This document shows positions 25,428 through 34,687 of a stretch of 64,000 nucleotides of DNA, one piece after another. The position numbers and the translations under genes are program-made. Positions within the stretch are counted from its first letter, which is position 1; each line of letters opens with the position of its first letter. The stretch is from NCBI GenBank assembly GCA_964552465.1, contig CAZKGR010000011.1:1-64000 (forward strand). The letters run 5' to 3'. This DNA comes from BMS3BBIN04 sp964552465. Lineage in GTDB: Bacteria > Electryoneota > Electryoneia > Electryoneales > Electryoneaceae. The notes beneath the pieces are model-generated. The model ran no database searches. It saw only the letters and a list, made by a program, of their open reading frames with translations, and was not told where the DNA came from.

Positions 25428-26321
25428 ATGTTGCAGGGTAATCAGGAACGGTATGCGCAGCGCGTTCTTCGTGTGTTGATCCATATTCAGGATCATCTGG
25501 ACGAGGCTTTGTCGTTGCGTTCTTTGGCTGGCATTGCCAACATTTCGCCATACCATTTTCATCGCATTTTTCGCGGTATGGTCGGCGAGCCCGTTCTCGA
25601 ACACGTACGTCGGCTCCGGTTGGAACGCGCAGCCTACGAGCTGGTAAATACGGATCATGGCGTATCGCGAATTGCGTTCGATGCTGGTTATGAAACGCAC
25701 GAAGCTTTTAGCCGCGCGTTCAAGGCAACGTTCGGGTCCAGTCCGAGTGCGTACCGTAAGAACCAACGCGCACAACGTCCTGCTACTCCATCTAATATCC
25801 ACTACCTCGCCGAACGAAGTAAGCTGGAGTTTGTGTCGCTAACCGAGGGGGTAGGGCCGATGGATGTCGAGCTGGTAGTTCGTGAAGAGCAGCGAGTGGC
25901 GTTTGTCCGTCACATTGGGCCGTATGATGAAGTGGGGTCGGCCTGGGAAAGGTTGATGCAATTCATCGTATCAAGGAACCTTATGAAGAGTGAGTTCTTC
26001 GGGTTGTCATATGACGATCCAGACGTCACCGATACCAACAAGCTGCGTTACGATGCCTGCGTTGTTGTTGATGCGGACGTTGACCCTTCGGGTGAGGTTG
26101 GAATTCAAACGGTAGCCGGAGGTACATATGCCAGGTTCCGCCACACGGGACCATACCAGCAGTTTTCCACAACCTACGCCGCCTTTTTTGAACAGTGGTT
26201 GCCAGATAGTGGGTATGAAGCCGCGATGGTTCCGTGCATCGAACAATACCTTAACGATCCTCGCAATACACCGGAAGACGAGCTCGAAACAGACGTTTTT
26301 ATTTCGCTGACCCGGAAGTAG
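25428..26321 (+). CDS. AraC-family regulator with GyrI-like effector domain
   Basis: A 297-residue transcription factor. ATG 25428 is chosen for AGGGGAA seven bases upstream; an in-frame GTG at 25407 has no usable spacing. Residues of about 8-110 are the two helix-turn-helix units of AraC (LRSLAGIANISPYHFHRIF and ISRIAFDAGYETHEAFSRAF-like, with FGSSPSAYRK at the end). Residues of about 145-297 match the GyrI-like small-molecule-binding domain (VAFVRHIGPYDEVGSAWERL, YARFRHTGPYQQFSTTYAAF, ending TDVFISL). Rob/SoxS-type relatives with this domain answer toxic hydrophobic compounds. Its targets are not evident; the lipoprotein upstream or the sigma-54 activator downstream are candidates by position only. 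Confidence 0.92.
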   Translation: MLQGNQERYAQRVLRVLIHIQDHLDEALSLRSLAGIANISPYHFHRIFRGMVGEPVLEHVRRLRLERAAYELVNTDHGVSRIAFDAGYETHEAFSRAFKATFGSSPSAYRKNQRAQRPATPSNIHYLAERSKLEFVSLTEGVGPMDVELVVREEQRVAFVRHIGPYDEVGSAWERLMQFIVSRNLMKSEFFGLSYDDPDVTDTNKLRYDACVVVDADVDPSGEVGIQTVAGGTYARFRHTGPYQQFSTTYAAFFEQWLPDSGYEAAMVPCIEQYLNDPRNTPEDELETDVFISLTRK

Positions 26322-26335
26322 ATAGGATGTAAAAC

Positions 26336-26391
26336 ATGCCCCTGTGAATCCGCCACAGGGCGGTTCGCAGGGAGTTGCTCCGGCGGGGCAT
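26336..26391. repeat. GTGAATCC/GGTTCRC palindrome family, copy 1
   Basis: Outer arms ATGCCCC (26336-26342) and GGGGCAT (26385-26391) enclose an inner hairpin CCTGTGAATCCGCC / GGCGGTTCGCAGG. Related copies lie at 38783-38814 and 56071-56101. Confidence 0.7.
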
Positions 26392-26398
26392 ATCTGAT

Positions 26399-26433
26399 CT
26401 CATCTCTCACACCTCACGCCTCATAACTGAAAC
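26399..26433. repeat. degenerate heptamer repeat, copy 4
   Basis: Five seven-base units in a row: CTCATCT, CTCACAC, CTCACGC, CTCATAA, CTGAAAC. Located upstream of the sigma-54 activator gene, directly after the palindrome at 26336. Confidence 0.6.
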
Positions 26434-26515
26434 ATCACGCCATGCATACAGCGTCTGCTCAGTGTATCTTACCCGCTTGAAACATGATCTCAACCGCTGT
26501 ACAACTGGTGTGTTC

Positions 26516-27907
26516 ATGAGTTTTAAGGTCATCATTTCCGACAGCGATTCTTCGTCCGCCGACGTACTCGTCGCATCTTTAGCTGATGCTGGTGTAGATA
26601 CGACATTTTGTACGACCGGCGAAGAAGCGTTTGCGCTGTTATCAGAGGGTGCGCATGATGCGCTGGTGACCTCCGTGTTCCTTGACGGAGACCTGGGCGG
26701 CAAGGAGCTGGTTCGGCGTGTGTTGTCTGATTTACCCGGCCTGCCGGTGTTTATCTGGACCGATCGCCCCAGCGTTACCGATGCCTTCTATTTCGCACAG
26801 CTCGGTGTGGACGCTTACCAGATCAAAGGTGAAGACGACGCCGGTTTCGCGGAATCCATTTGCGAGTTATTGGAATCTGGCAGGGTTGGTTCAATGTTTT
26901 CGAACAACCTTCCGTTTTCCCAGTATCGTAGCCAAAACGCTGCCACTGCAGACGTTTTCCGGACCGCCGTCGGCAAGGTTGCCCAGGCACCGACCACAGT
27001 ATTGATCACTGGCGAATCCGGGACGGGCAAGGAGTTGCTCGCGCGTTCGATTCATGCCGCCAGCGCCCGTGCGGACAAACCGTTCGTCGCAGTTAATTGT
27101 GGCGCGTTGGCGGAGAATTTGATCGAAAGCGAGTTGTTCGGGCACGAAAAAGGAGCGTTTACCGGTGCGTCAGACCAACGTATCGGCCGGTTTGAGGCGG
27201 CGAGCGGGGGAACCTTCTTCCTCGACGAGGCCGGCGATTTGACGCCGTCCGTGCAGGCTAAATTGCTGCGAGTGCTACAGGAACACGTGATCGAACGCAT
27301 CGGATCGAACACGGAAATTCCAGTTGAGGTGCGAATTATCGCGGCAACAAATCAGAATCTGAAAGCTCTCGTCAAAAAAGGTCGTTTCCGGGAAGATTTG
27401 TATTATCGATTGAGCGTGATAGAACTTGAATTGCCGCCTTTACGTGAGCGCGCGGAAGACATCCCCGGCCTTGCGGTTTACTTCGTGCATAAGTTTCGTA
27501 AACGTATCGGTCGGGCGCGTCAGGTGTTGTCTCGAGATGCTCTGGCGGCGTTGCACGCGTATTCCTGGCCTGGGAACGTGCGCGAATTGGCGAACGTGAT
27601 GGAACGAGCCGTGGTTTTGGCCAGTGGTGATCGGATTGATACTGCTGATCTGCCGAAAGAGATCTGTAGTCCGATCCCGAAACTTATGGCAGATCGCAAG
27701 CTGCGGGAAGCCCGCGAAGGATTTGAACGCGAGTTCATCTTGCGCGCGTTGACCCGTCATAGCGGAAATGTGTCGGAAACCAGCTCGATTCTCGGCATTG
27801 CGCGTAAAAATTTGCAGGAAAAGATTCGCCGTTACGACATCGATGTGGAATCGCTGCGTGAGATCGCGCGGCAAAACAAGGAAGGGCTGGCGTCCGAGGA
27901 CGCTTGA
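26516..27907 (+). CDS. NtrC-family sigma-54 activator with atypical receiver domain
   Basis: A 463-residue regulator. ATG 26516 is preferred over the longer frame since it begins exactly at the receiver (MSFKVIISDSDSSSADVL). In the receiver, the position of the phosphorylated Asp appears to be Ser (DALVTSVFLDG against the usual DxxLxDxxMPG), though the conserved Thr (FIWTD) and Lys (YQIKGED) remain. The AAA+ domain has Walker A GESGTGKELLA, the sigma-54 contact loop EKGAFTGA, Walker B GGTFFLDEAG, and the R-finger region FREDLYYRLSV. A Fis-type HTH ends the protein (HSGNVSETSSILGIARKNLQ). The sugar transferase gene follows 12 bases later, so it may control envelope glycan genes. Activation is probably not by ordinary aspartyl phosphorylation. 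Confidence 0.92.
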   Translation: MSFKVIISDSDSSSADVLVASLADAGVDTTFCTTGEEAFALLSEGAHDALVTSVFLDGDLGGKELVRRVLSDLPGLPVFIWTDRPSVTDAFYFAQLGVDAYQIKGEDDAGFAESICELLESGRVGSMFSNNLPFSQYRSQNAATADVFRTAVGKVAQAPTTVLITGESGTGKELLARSIHAASARADKPFVAVNCGALAENLIESELFGHEKGAFTGASDQRIGRFEAASGGTFFLDEAGDLTPSVQAKLLRVLQEHVIERIGSNTEIPVEVRIIAATNQNLKALVKKGRFREDLYYRLSVIELELPPLRERAEDIPGLAVYFVHKFRKRIGRARQVLSRDALAALHAYSWPGNVRELANVMERAVVLASGDRIDTADLPKEICSPIPKLMADRKLREAREGFEREFILRALTRHSGNVSETSSILGIARKNLQEKIRRYDIDVESLREIARQNKEGLASEDA

Positions 27908-27919
27908 CCGTTGTGTAGC

Positions 27920-29299
27920 ATGATCAATCGTGACGACCGTATGCTGCTGTTCTGGCCGCTGCTGAACGCTGTGCTTGATTTCGGAGTGCTGACCGGCGGC
28001 TTCATGTTGTCCTACCAAATCCGGTTCTCAGACTGGTTTTATACAAATGTTCTGCATCTTCTATTTCCGTTGGAACCGCCGTTCAGCATGTATGTTACCT
28101 CAGCCTTTTTCTGGGCGCTGATCATCGTACTCTCGATGGCGTTCTCCGGCGTCTACAAGGTCTCCTTTCGTGTTTCGACAGCGCACGAAATCGCGTTTAC
28201 GTTGTATCGTTACTTCCTCGGCTGGGCTTTGCTGTCCGCTTTACTCTTCTTTTATCGCGAACTGGAATACTCACGTCTGGTAGCGATGATTTCTTTGTTC
28301 CTTGGCGGGTTTGGGCTAATCCTAGTCCGATTGGCCACCAGCGCGATCAGAGAAAAAGTGTTCCGGCGAAATCCGCTGCACCGCGCGCTTGTAGTCGGGC
28401 CGCTCGCTGATGTCATCAGCAACCGCTTGAGCGCCAGCGAACGTACCGGATTACGGGTAATCGGCAAGCTGACCGCCCCTGAACGGGACGAAAAAGGGTT
28501 GAACAAGTTCATCTCCGGGAAAACGCCGGACACGGTCATACTCGCGTATCCGTTTAACGAATTCGGCGTCGCACGCTCGGTTATCGAGATGCTGGAAGGC
28601 AAGCGTCTGATCTTCCTCTACGCACCAGAACCGGCCGGATTCGCCCCGGGACGGATGGCGACAATCACCATCGCCGGTGTGCCGGTCATTCGTCTGCGCG
28701 AAGACCCGGTTGCCGGTTGGAACGGACTATTGAAGCGCGGCTTTGATCTCGCCGCGAGCGCGTTCCTGATCGTCATGATCTCGCCGGTATTAGCTGCGTT
28801 AGCGATTGCTGTGAAGCTGACAAGTCCCGGTCCGGTCATCTTCAAACAGGTACGCGTAGGTTTGGACAACCGGCCGTTTGAGATTTACAAATATCGTAGC
28901 ATGCGTGCCGATGCCGAGGACAAAACGGGGCCGGTATGGGCTAAGCCGGGTGATGATCGCACCACAAAGTTCGGCGCATGGATACGTCGCTGGTCGCTGG
29001 ACGAACTCCCGCAACTGTTCAACGTCTTCCTTGGTGATATGAGTCTAGTCGGGCCGCGTCCCGAACGTCCGGAATTCGTCAGCCAGTTCGTGGGCGAGGT
29101 GCCGCATTACAACGAGCGGCATCGTGTCCGTGCAGGTATGACCGGTTGGGCACAGGTGAACGGTCTACGTGGGCAGGTTCCGATAGAACAGCGCACTAAG
29201 TTTGATGTGTATTACGTGGAAAACTGGTCGCTCGGCCTGGACCTGATGATCCTCGCCCGGACCCTTGTCGCCGTTGTCGCCGGTCGCGACGCTTATTAA
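27920..29299 (+). CDS. polyprenyl-phosphate sugar (phosphate) transferase, WbaP/WcaJ type
   Basis: A 459-residue inner-membrane enzyme that starts glycan chains by moving a sugar-1-phosphate from a nucleotide sugar to undecaprenyl phosphate. Four N-terminal helices and a CoA-binding-like central domain (RALVVGPLADVISNRLSASE) precede the catalytic C-terminal bacterial sugar transferase domain from about residue 270: LLKRGFDLAASAFLIV, SPGPVIFKQVRVGLDNRPFE, KYRSMRADAE, RRWSLDELPQLFNVFLGDMS, VGPRPERPEF, RAGMTGWAQVNGLRGQ. ATG 27920 lacks a clear ribosome site; it is 12 bases after the regulator stop, suggesting translational coupling. It begins the glycan part of the cluster. Sugar specificity cannot be told. 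Confidence 0.92.
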   Translation: MINRDDRMLLFWPLLNAVLDFGVLTGGFMLSYQIRFSDWFYTNVLHLLFPLEPPFSMYVTSAFFWALIIVLSMAFSGVYKVSFRVSTAHEIAFTLYRYFLGWALLSALLFFYRELEYSRLVAMISLFLGGFGLILVRLATSAIREKVFRRNPLHRALVVGPLADVISNRLSASERTGLRVIGKLTAPERDEKGLNKFISGKTPDTVILAYPFNEFGVARSVIEMLEGKRLIFLYAPEPAGFAPGRMATITIAGVPVIRLREDPVAGWNGLLKRGFDLAASAFLIVMISPVLAALAIAVKLTSPGPVIFKQVRVGLDNRPFEIYKYRSMRADAEDKTGPVWAKPGDDRTTKFGAWIRRWSLDELPQLFNVFLGDMSLVGPRPERPEFVSQFVGEVPHYNERHRVRAGMTGWAQVNGLRGQVPIEQRTKFDVYYVENWSLGLDLMILARTLVAVVAGRDAY

Positions 29300-29406
29300 T
29301 TCTTGCCCGTGTTGGGTCCGCCAATTCAGGCAAGAAGCACCTAATCTGAATACGCCTCCATCATTTCGTGTTGCACGCAGCCCTCTGACAGGGCGATACT
29401 AGCGAC

Positions 29407-31227
29407 ATGAATGTTTTGCGTCGATTCTGGCCGTACATCCGTCCCCATTGGTGGCACATCGCGCTGTCACTCGTTGCCACTATGCTCTTCGTCGTGTTCA
29501 ACGGCGCGGCCTATTGGCTCAGCGCGAGTTTCCTCGCTGCCTTGTTCCAGGGCGGGCTGGAGACGTCCGCGTCCAGCGATACACTCAACGCGCTTCTGAA
29601 AAACGCTACCGCCGCGCTATTGGTGACTGATACCACGCAGGGCACACTGATCCGTGCCGCGCTGGCAATTGTGATCGCCTTCCTCGGCAAAAACCTGTTT
29701 TCGTACATGCAGTTGTGGTATATCAGCTTCGTCGAGCAGCGGGTGATCAAAACACTGCGCGACGAACTCTTTTCCAAGTTGATGCGGCAGGACCTGGCGT
29801 TCTTCCAGCGTGAACGGCGCGGCGATTTGATATCCGGCGTGCTCAACGACGTCGAACGGTTCAACATCGCGTTGAACAAGAGCTTCACCAAGCTGATCCG
29901 TGACCCGATAAACGCTGTCGTGGTCCTGATCCTGCTGTTGGCGGTATCGTGGAAGTTGACCCTGGCAGCGCTGATCGTTGTGCCAGCGGTTGGATCGGTG
30001 GTGATACTCCTCGGACGCAAAATCAAAAAGCACGCCGTTCGTGTTCAGGAACGAGTCGCGGACCTCACCGGACGGTTGCAGGAGATAATCGCTGGCATCC
30101 GGGTGGTCAAAGCGTTCACGGCTGAGCCGCGCGAACGGGATCGTTTTCATCGGCTGACCGGACGTCATTTTTCGAGCGCATTTTCGCAGGAACGGTACCG
30201 TCGGCTGGTGATCCCGTTGAATGAGCTGGTCGGTGTGCTGATTATCAGCTCGTTATTGTATCTGGGCGGTGAGCTGGTGCTGGTACGTGGCAGTATGGCG
30301 AGCGAAGATTTTATCCGTTTTCTCGTTCTGCTGTTCGCGTTGTTGACGCCGCTGTTGTCGGCGGGCAGCATGTTGGCGAACTTCCGGGTCGCGGAGGCGG
30401 CGGGTGACCGCGTCTTCCGGCTGATGGACAGCGTCCCAACCCTCCCGTCTCCGGTACAACCGAAACCGGTTGGAGCGTTTAAGGACCAGCTTCGGCTAGA
30501 CGGTCTCAATTTCCGTTACAGCGACAACACGCCTTCAGTTTTGTCAGATATCAACCTGACCGTTCAGCGTGGGGAGCGGCTGGCGATTGTCGGACGTTCC
30601 GGCTCGGGCAAATCCACCCTGCTCAACCTGTTGCCTCGTTTTTTCGATCCGACCAACGGCACAATCACACTTGACAACACAGATCTGCGTGAGTTTGATC
30701 CGAAGCTGTTGCGGCGGTTGTTCGGAATTGTTACGCAGGACGTGATCCTGTTTCACACGACCATCGCAGAGAACATCGCATACGGATTGGACGAGGCCAC
30801 GGATCAACAGATACGGGACGCATCAGTCGCGGCGCACGCTGGCGAGTTTATCGATACGTTGCCGGATGGGTACAATACAGTTGTTGGCGAAACTGGTGCG
30901 TTGTTCAGCGGCGGGCAGCGGCAACGAATCAGCATTGCACGTGCGCTCCTGCGTGATCCAGAGATCGTGCTGTTGGACGAAGCGACCTCCGCCCTCGACG
31001 CCGAGTCTGAGTCTGCGATTCAGGACGCCCTGGCACGATTGACCGAGGGGCGGACAGTGATTACAGTGACCCACCGTCTCGCAGCGATCAAGGATACCCC
31101 GCGGATTGTCGTACTCGAACAAGGACAAATAATCGACGAAGGACGACACGAGGATCTGCTCCGGACCTGTGACATTTACCGTTCTCTGGCCGAAAGTCAG
31201 GGATTGGTCGAACGGGTCGAATCATGA
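29407..31227 (+). CDS. MsbA-like lipid/glycolipid ABC exporter
   Basis: A 606-residue half-transporter with membrane and ATPase domains fused, working as a homodimer in the inner membrane. Six helices fill residues 1-330. The ATPase domain has Walker A GRSGSGKST, Q-loop GIVTQDVILF, signature FSGGQRQRISIARAL, Walker B EIVLLDEATSALD and H-loop VTHRLAAI. In this setting, between a chain-initiating sugar transferase and two glycosyltransferases, it most likely flips lipid A core or a lipid-linked glycan. The two following genes overlap it and each other (ATGA at 31224-31227), so they are co-translated. Confidence 0.92.
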   Translation: MNVLRRFWPYIRPHWWHIALSLVATMLFVVFNGAAYWLSASFLAALFQGGLETSASSDTLNALLKNATAALLVTDTTQGTLIRAALAIVIAFLGKNLFSYMQLWYISFVEQRVIKTLRDELFSKLMRQDLAFFQRERRGDLISGVLNDVERFNIALNKSFTKLIRDPINAVVVLILLLAVSWKLTLAALIVVPAVGSVVILLGRKIKKHAVRVQERVADLTGRLQEIIAGIRVVKAFTAEPRERDRFHRLTGRHFSSAFSQERYRRLVIPLNELVGVLIISSLLYLGGELVLVRGSMASEDFIRFLVLLFALLTPLLSAGSMLANFRVAEAAGDRVFRLMDSVPTLPSPVQPKPVGAFKDQLRLDGLNFRYSDNTPSVLSDINLTVQRGERLAIVGRSGSGKSTLLNLLPRFFDPTNGTITLDNTDLREFDPKLLRRLFGIVTQDVILFHTTIAENIAYGLDEATDQQIRDASVAAHAGEFIDTLPDGYNTVVGETGALFSGGQRQRISIARALLRDPEIVLLDEATSALDAESESAIQDALARLTEGRTVITVTHRLAAIKDTPRIVVLEQGQIIDEGRHEDLLRTCDIYRSLAESQGLVERVES

Positions 31228-32354
31228 CATCGGATAGCCGACAGAAGAAACTGCAGATCACAATGCTGTGTTCGTCCACGGTGTGGGCGGGGACGGAAAA
31301 GTGGTCTTTGCGCGCGTCAGAAGAGCTTGCGCGTCGCGGGCATGACATCACTTTCATCGCGCGCAAACCCGGCCTGTTCAAGCAACGTGAAGCGAATCCC
31401 GGTACTATCCGTTTCCGACAACTCCCGTTGATCAACGATCTGGATATGTATTCGCTGCTCTGGCTGGGACACTGGTTGAAGCGGCGTTCGGACGTATTGA
31501 TCTCCACCCGCGTTCGTGACTACTGGATCGGCGGACTGGCGGCGAAACTGGCGGGCGTTCCCGAGCTCATGCGTCTTGGTGTAGAACGGAAACCGCGCGA
31601 GAACTATTGGCGTGATCGGTGGCGGTATGGCAAGCTACCATCCGCGATAATGGTAAATGCAAACGCGATCCGCGACATTCTGGCGACCAGCCCGATGATC
31701 GATCCTGACAAGGTTCATGTCATTTACAACGGCGTGGAAACTCCCGGCCCCGGGACAGACGAGACTCGCGCCGCTGTACGGGCTGAATTGAACCTTGAGG
31801 ACAATGAAATTTTCGTTCTCGGCGCCGGACGGTTGGCTGTCGAAAAACGTTGGCACTGGGTTGTCGAGGCGGTGATGGAGCTGCGCCAACAGGGAGTCCC
31901 AATCAGAGCCTTCGTCTTTGGCGGCGGAAATGAAAAATCGAACCTCCTCGACCTGGTCAATAAGCACAATGCGATTGAGTGGGTACATTTCCCGGGATCG
32001 ACAACTCATGTTGACCGTTATCTGAGCGCTGCGGACATCTCTGTGTTGCCGTCGAAAACAGAAGGCCTGTCCAACTCGATGCTTGAAGCTCTAGGACGTG
32101 GTGTCGCGACGTTGGCGACGTCCGCCGGAGGGGCCGCGGAAAAGTTAAAATCTGGACGCGACCTGGTACTGGTCGAAAATGACGATAAGGCCGCGTTCAT
32201 AGATCAGCTTACCGTTCTTTGCCGCAATTCTGATTTGCGATCCCAGTTAGGCGAACAAGGGCTGAAGGCAGTTCGCCAGGAATTCAGTTGGGAGCGTATG
32301 GGGAAGAAGTTGGAAAAGGTGTTGCAACAGCTTGTGGAAGCAAATGAACGTTAG
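31224..32354 (+). CDS. GT4-family glycosyltransferase
   Basis: A 376-residue GT-B fold enzyme. The N domain begins ITMLCSSTVWAGTEKWSLRA with the glycine-rich acceptor loop; the C domain has IFVLGAGRLAVEKRWHWVVE and the nucleotide-sugar E-x7-E motif in SKTEGLSNSMLEALGRGVAT. It starts inside the stop codon of the exporter gene and is followed by an overlapping second GT4 gene. It is likely to add a core or O-chain sugar on the cytoplasmic face. Donor unknown. Confidence 0.9.
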   Translation: MTSDSRQKKLQITMLCSSTVWAGTEKWSLRASEELARRGHDITFIARKPGLFKQREANPGTIRFRQLPLINDLDMYSLLWLGHWLKRRSDVLISTRVRDYWIGGLAAKLAGVPELMRLGVERKPRENYWRDRWRYGKLPSAIMVNANAIRDILATSPMIDPDKVHVIYNGVETPGPGTDETRAAVRAELNLEDNEIFVLGAGRLAVEKRWHWVVEAVMELRQQGVPIRAFVFGGGNEKSNLLDLVNKHNAIEWVHFPGSTTHVDRYLSAADISVLPSKTEGLSNSMLEALGRGVATLATSAGGAAEKLKSGRDLVLVENDDKAAFIDQLTVLCRNSDLRSQLGEQGLKAVRQEFSWERMGKKLEKVLQQLVEANER

Positions 32355-33429
32355 CTTCGTTAACTTCGCCACCGATTGGGGTGGCGGCGAAGGGTGGACG
32401 CTTCGTACGGCCGTTGGGTTATATGAGCGGGGCCATGCCGTGCGTTTAGTTGCACGCAAAGATTCTCCGTTCGCCGAAAAAGCGGCCTCCTCTCCCCTGC
32501 CCGTTTTAACCCTGCCGATCAGTTACGACTATCACCCCTCGACCATAACCGCGCTGCGCAAGCACCTTCGCGAGACCGCGTGTGACGTCGTTGTTGTCCA
32601 TCATAACAAGGATGTGCGCACGGCTGGCGTTGCGGCGAAGATGAACGGTGTTCCGGTGGTTCATCGAAACGGTTTCCCTGTGGTCAAAAACACGTGGCGT
32701 CATCGGATTACGATGCGTTTCACCGATCGAATATTGACCAATTCAACGCGAATTCGAGATACGTATCAGGCGTTGAGCTGGCTGGCGAACAAGCCGATGG
32801 ATGTGGTCGCCAACGGTATTGATATCAAGACGAGCCCGTTAACAGATCCCAAGCTGCGGGCGAGTTTCGGATTTGATGGTAATGCGCTGATCGCCCTGTT
32901 TGCCGGGCGATTGACTGGCGTGAAGCGGGTGGATGTGTTGTTGCGCGCATTCGCTGGACTTGGTTCGTCCAGCAAATGGCGGCTGGTGATTGCCGGGACA
33001 GGCGAGCAACGAAACAGGCTTGAGTCGTTGGCAAACGAACTTGATATACAGGAACGGGTGCGCTTCCTCGGATATCGTGATGATGCGCGGGCGTTGGCAT
33101 CGTGCGCCGATCTGGGTGTTCTGCCATCACAGGACGAGGGCATGCCGAACGCGCTGATGGAAGCGATGGCGGCGAGCACTCCAGTTGCTGCAACCCCGGC
33201 TGGTGATGTTGAGCTGCTGCTGGATAACGGAAACGCCGGTTGGATCGTGCCGAAGAGCGAGGTTGAACCGTGGATCGACCTGTTGGCCAGCCTTGAAGCC
33301 AATCCCGCTCGTTTGACCGAGATGGGCGTGAAAGGCAAGGCGCGTGTGCTTGACCAGTTCACCTTCGAGCGTATGATTGATGGTGTGGAAGAATCGTTGC
33401 TATTTACAATCAAGGGCGAATCGTTCTGA
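32344..33429 (+). CDS. GT4-family glycosyltransferase
   Basis: A 361-residue GT-B enzyme. ATG 32344 lies inside the previous gene (11-base overlap) and starts directly at MNVSFVNFATDWGGGEGWTL, the acceptor-side glycine loop; an upstream TTG at 32332 is less likely. The C domain has IALFAGRLTGVKRVDVLLRA and the E-x7-E motif SQDEGMPNALMEAMAASTPV. The two GT4 proteins share the N-terminal GGGE/AGTE region and the WTLR/WSLR motif and are probably ancient paralogues acting one after the other on the same chain. Confidence 0.9.
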   Translation: MNVSFVNFATDWGGGEGWTLRTAVGLYERGHAVRLVARKDSPFAEKAASSPLPVLTLPISYDYHPSTITALRKHLRETACDVVVVHHNKDVRTAGVAAKMNGVPVVHRNGFPVVKNTWRHRITMRFTDRILTNSTRIRDTYQALSWLANKPMDVVANGIDIKTSPLTDPKLRASFGFDGNALIALFAGRLTGVKRVDVLLRAFAGLGSSSKWRLVIAGTGEQRNRLESLANELDIQERVRFLGYRDDARALASCADLGVLPSQDEGMPNALMEAMAASTPVAATPAGDVELLLDNGNAGWIVPKSEVEPWIDLLASLEANPARLTEMGVKGKARVLDQFTFERMIDGVEESLLFTIKGESF

Positions 33430-33486
33430 CATTGGTACCCGTGATAGACCGTCGAAGACGGGTAACGCGGGCACCGTCCAAACATC

Positions 33487-33507
33487 CTCATCCCTCATTC
33501 CTGTCTT
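33487..33507. repeat. degenerate heptamer repeat, copy 5
   Basis: CTCATCC, CTCATTC, CTGTCTT in register, between the second glycosyltransferase gene and the mlaE-like gene. Just before it (33433-33475) is a loose palindrome with GGTACCCGTGA and GCGGGCACC ends. Confidence 0.4.
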
Positions 33508-33565
33508 TTCATTCCTTTTCTTTTTCCTGTGAGCACAGTACCTTGGGGCTATCCGTTATGGGACA

Positions 33566-34687
33566 ATGAAGCGCACGCTTCGTGGGAGAGGACGGACGTT
33601 GGCTTTCCGGGTTGAACAGCCGATTACACACGATAACGCCGAGCTGGTGTATGCGCAGTTGAGTGCGCACGCCCGCGATCTCGGCGAGGATCTCGTACAG
33701 CTGGATCTGTCGGCGTTAAACGAGATCGATTCGGCCGGGCTGGCGGTCTTTCATCGTCTGCACACTGACCTGCGAATCGATAAGCGCAGGCTGGAATTCC
33801 TCAACACACCTGAACGCGCCAAAGCGATGTTCGAGCTATCCCGTTTCGACACCCCCACAGAGGACTCTTCCGCACCACATGCCCCGCTCAACGAATTTGA
33901 GCGCATCGGCCTGATGGCGATGGAAGCGTGGACAGATTTCCGCGACATGCTCGGTTATATCGGTCGAGTTACCATTGCTTTACTGTGGAGTTTCAGACAT
34001 CCCGGAAAAGTCCGCTGGGGCGATGTTGCACGGTATGTGCAGGAAACCGGCGCGAATGCGTTGCCGATTGTCGGCCTGATGAGCATGCTTGTTGGTTTGG
34101 TGATCGCGTTCTCATCTGCCATCCAGTTAGGGCAGATCGGCGCAAACATTTTCATCGTCGACCTGATTGGGATTGGTGTGGGACGTGAAATAGGCCCGTT
34201 GATGGCAGCTATTTTGCTGATTGCGCGCTCCGGATCTGCGTTCGCGGCCGAGATCGGCACACAGAAAATCAGCGAAGAGATTGACGCGCTGACGGTTATG
34301 GGGCTCAAGCCGATACCCTACCTGGTGATTCCGCGGATCATCGCAACGCTGATAACATTGCCGTTGCTGACTATTTTTGCCGACCTGTTTGGCATCATTG
34401 GCGGAATGATCATTGCGAATTTCAGTTTGGATGTGACACCCGCTTCTTTCATCACGCGTATGCAGGAGGCGGTATCGTTGTGGGATATCGCATCTGGTGT
34501 GCTGAAATCGTTTTTCTTCGCTGTGTTGATTGCGGGAACGGGTTGCTACCGTGGTATGGAAACCAGTGGCGGCGCGATGGGTGTGGGGCGTAGTACAACA
34601 GCGTCCGTGGTTAGTGGCATATTTCTACTGGTGATAGCAGATTCGGTGTTCGTTATCCTGTTCCATTACCTGGGATTAAGCTATTGA
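33566..34687 (+). CDS. MlaE-type lipid ABC permease fused to a STAS domain
   Basis: A 373-residue inner-membrane permease of the Mla/Mkl phospholipid transport class. Residues 1-95 are a STAS domain (VQLDLSALNEIDSAGLAVFH), a separate protein (MlaB) in Escherichia coli. Residues of about 120-373 are the MlaE permease: GANALPIVGLMSMLVGLVIA, GVGREIGPLMAAILLIARSG, EEIDALTVMGLKPIPYLVIP. A short ATG-GGA-CAA-TGA frame lies eight bases before the chosen ATG. The ATPase gene overlaps the stop codon. It probably moves phospholipid or a related lipid between the inner and outer membranes. Confidence 0.93.
   Translation: MKRTLRGRGRTLAFRVEQPITHDNAELVYAQLSAHARDLGEDLVQLDLSALNEIDSAGLAVFHRLHTDLRIDKRRLEFLNTPERAKAMFELSRFDTPTEDSSAPHAPLNEFERIGLMAMEAWTDFRDMLGYIGRVTIALLWSFRHPGKVRWGDVARYVQETGANALPIVGLMSMLVGLVIAFSSAIQLGQIGANIFIVDLIGIGVGREIGPLMAAILLIARSGSAFAAEIGTQKISEEIDALTVMGLKPIPYLVIPRIIATLITLPLLTIFADLFGIIGGMIIANFSLDVTPASFITRMQEAVSLWDIASGVLKSFFFAVLIAGTGCYRGMETSGGAMGVGRSTTASVVSGIFLLVIADSVFVILFHYLGLSY

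Noticed and set aside
33558..33569. A tiny ATG-GGA-CAA-TGA frame just before the mlaE-like gene as a regulatory leader peptide
   Set aside because: Three codons overlapping the next ATG occur easily by chance and no attenuator hairpin accompanies it.
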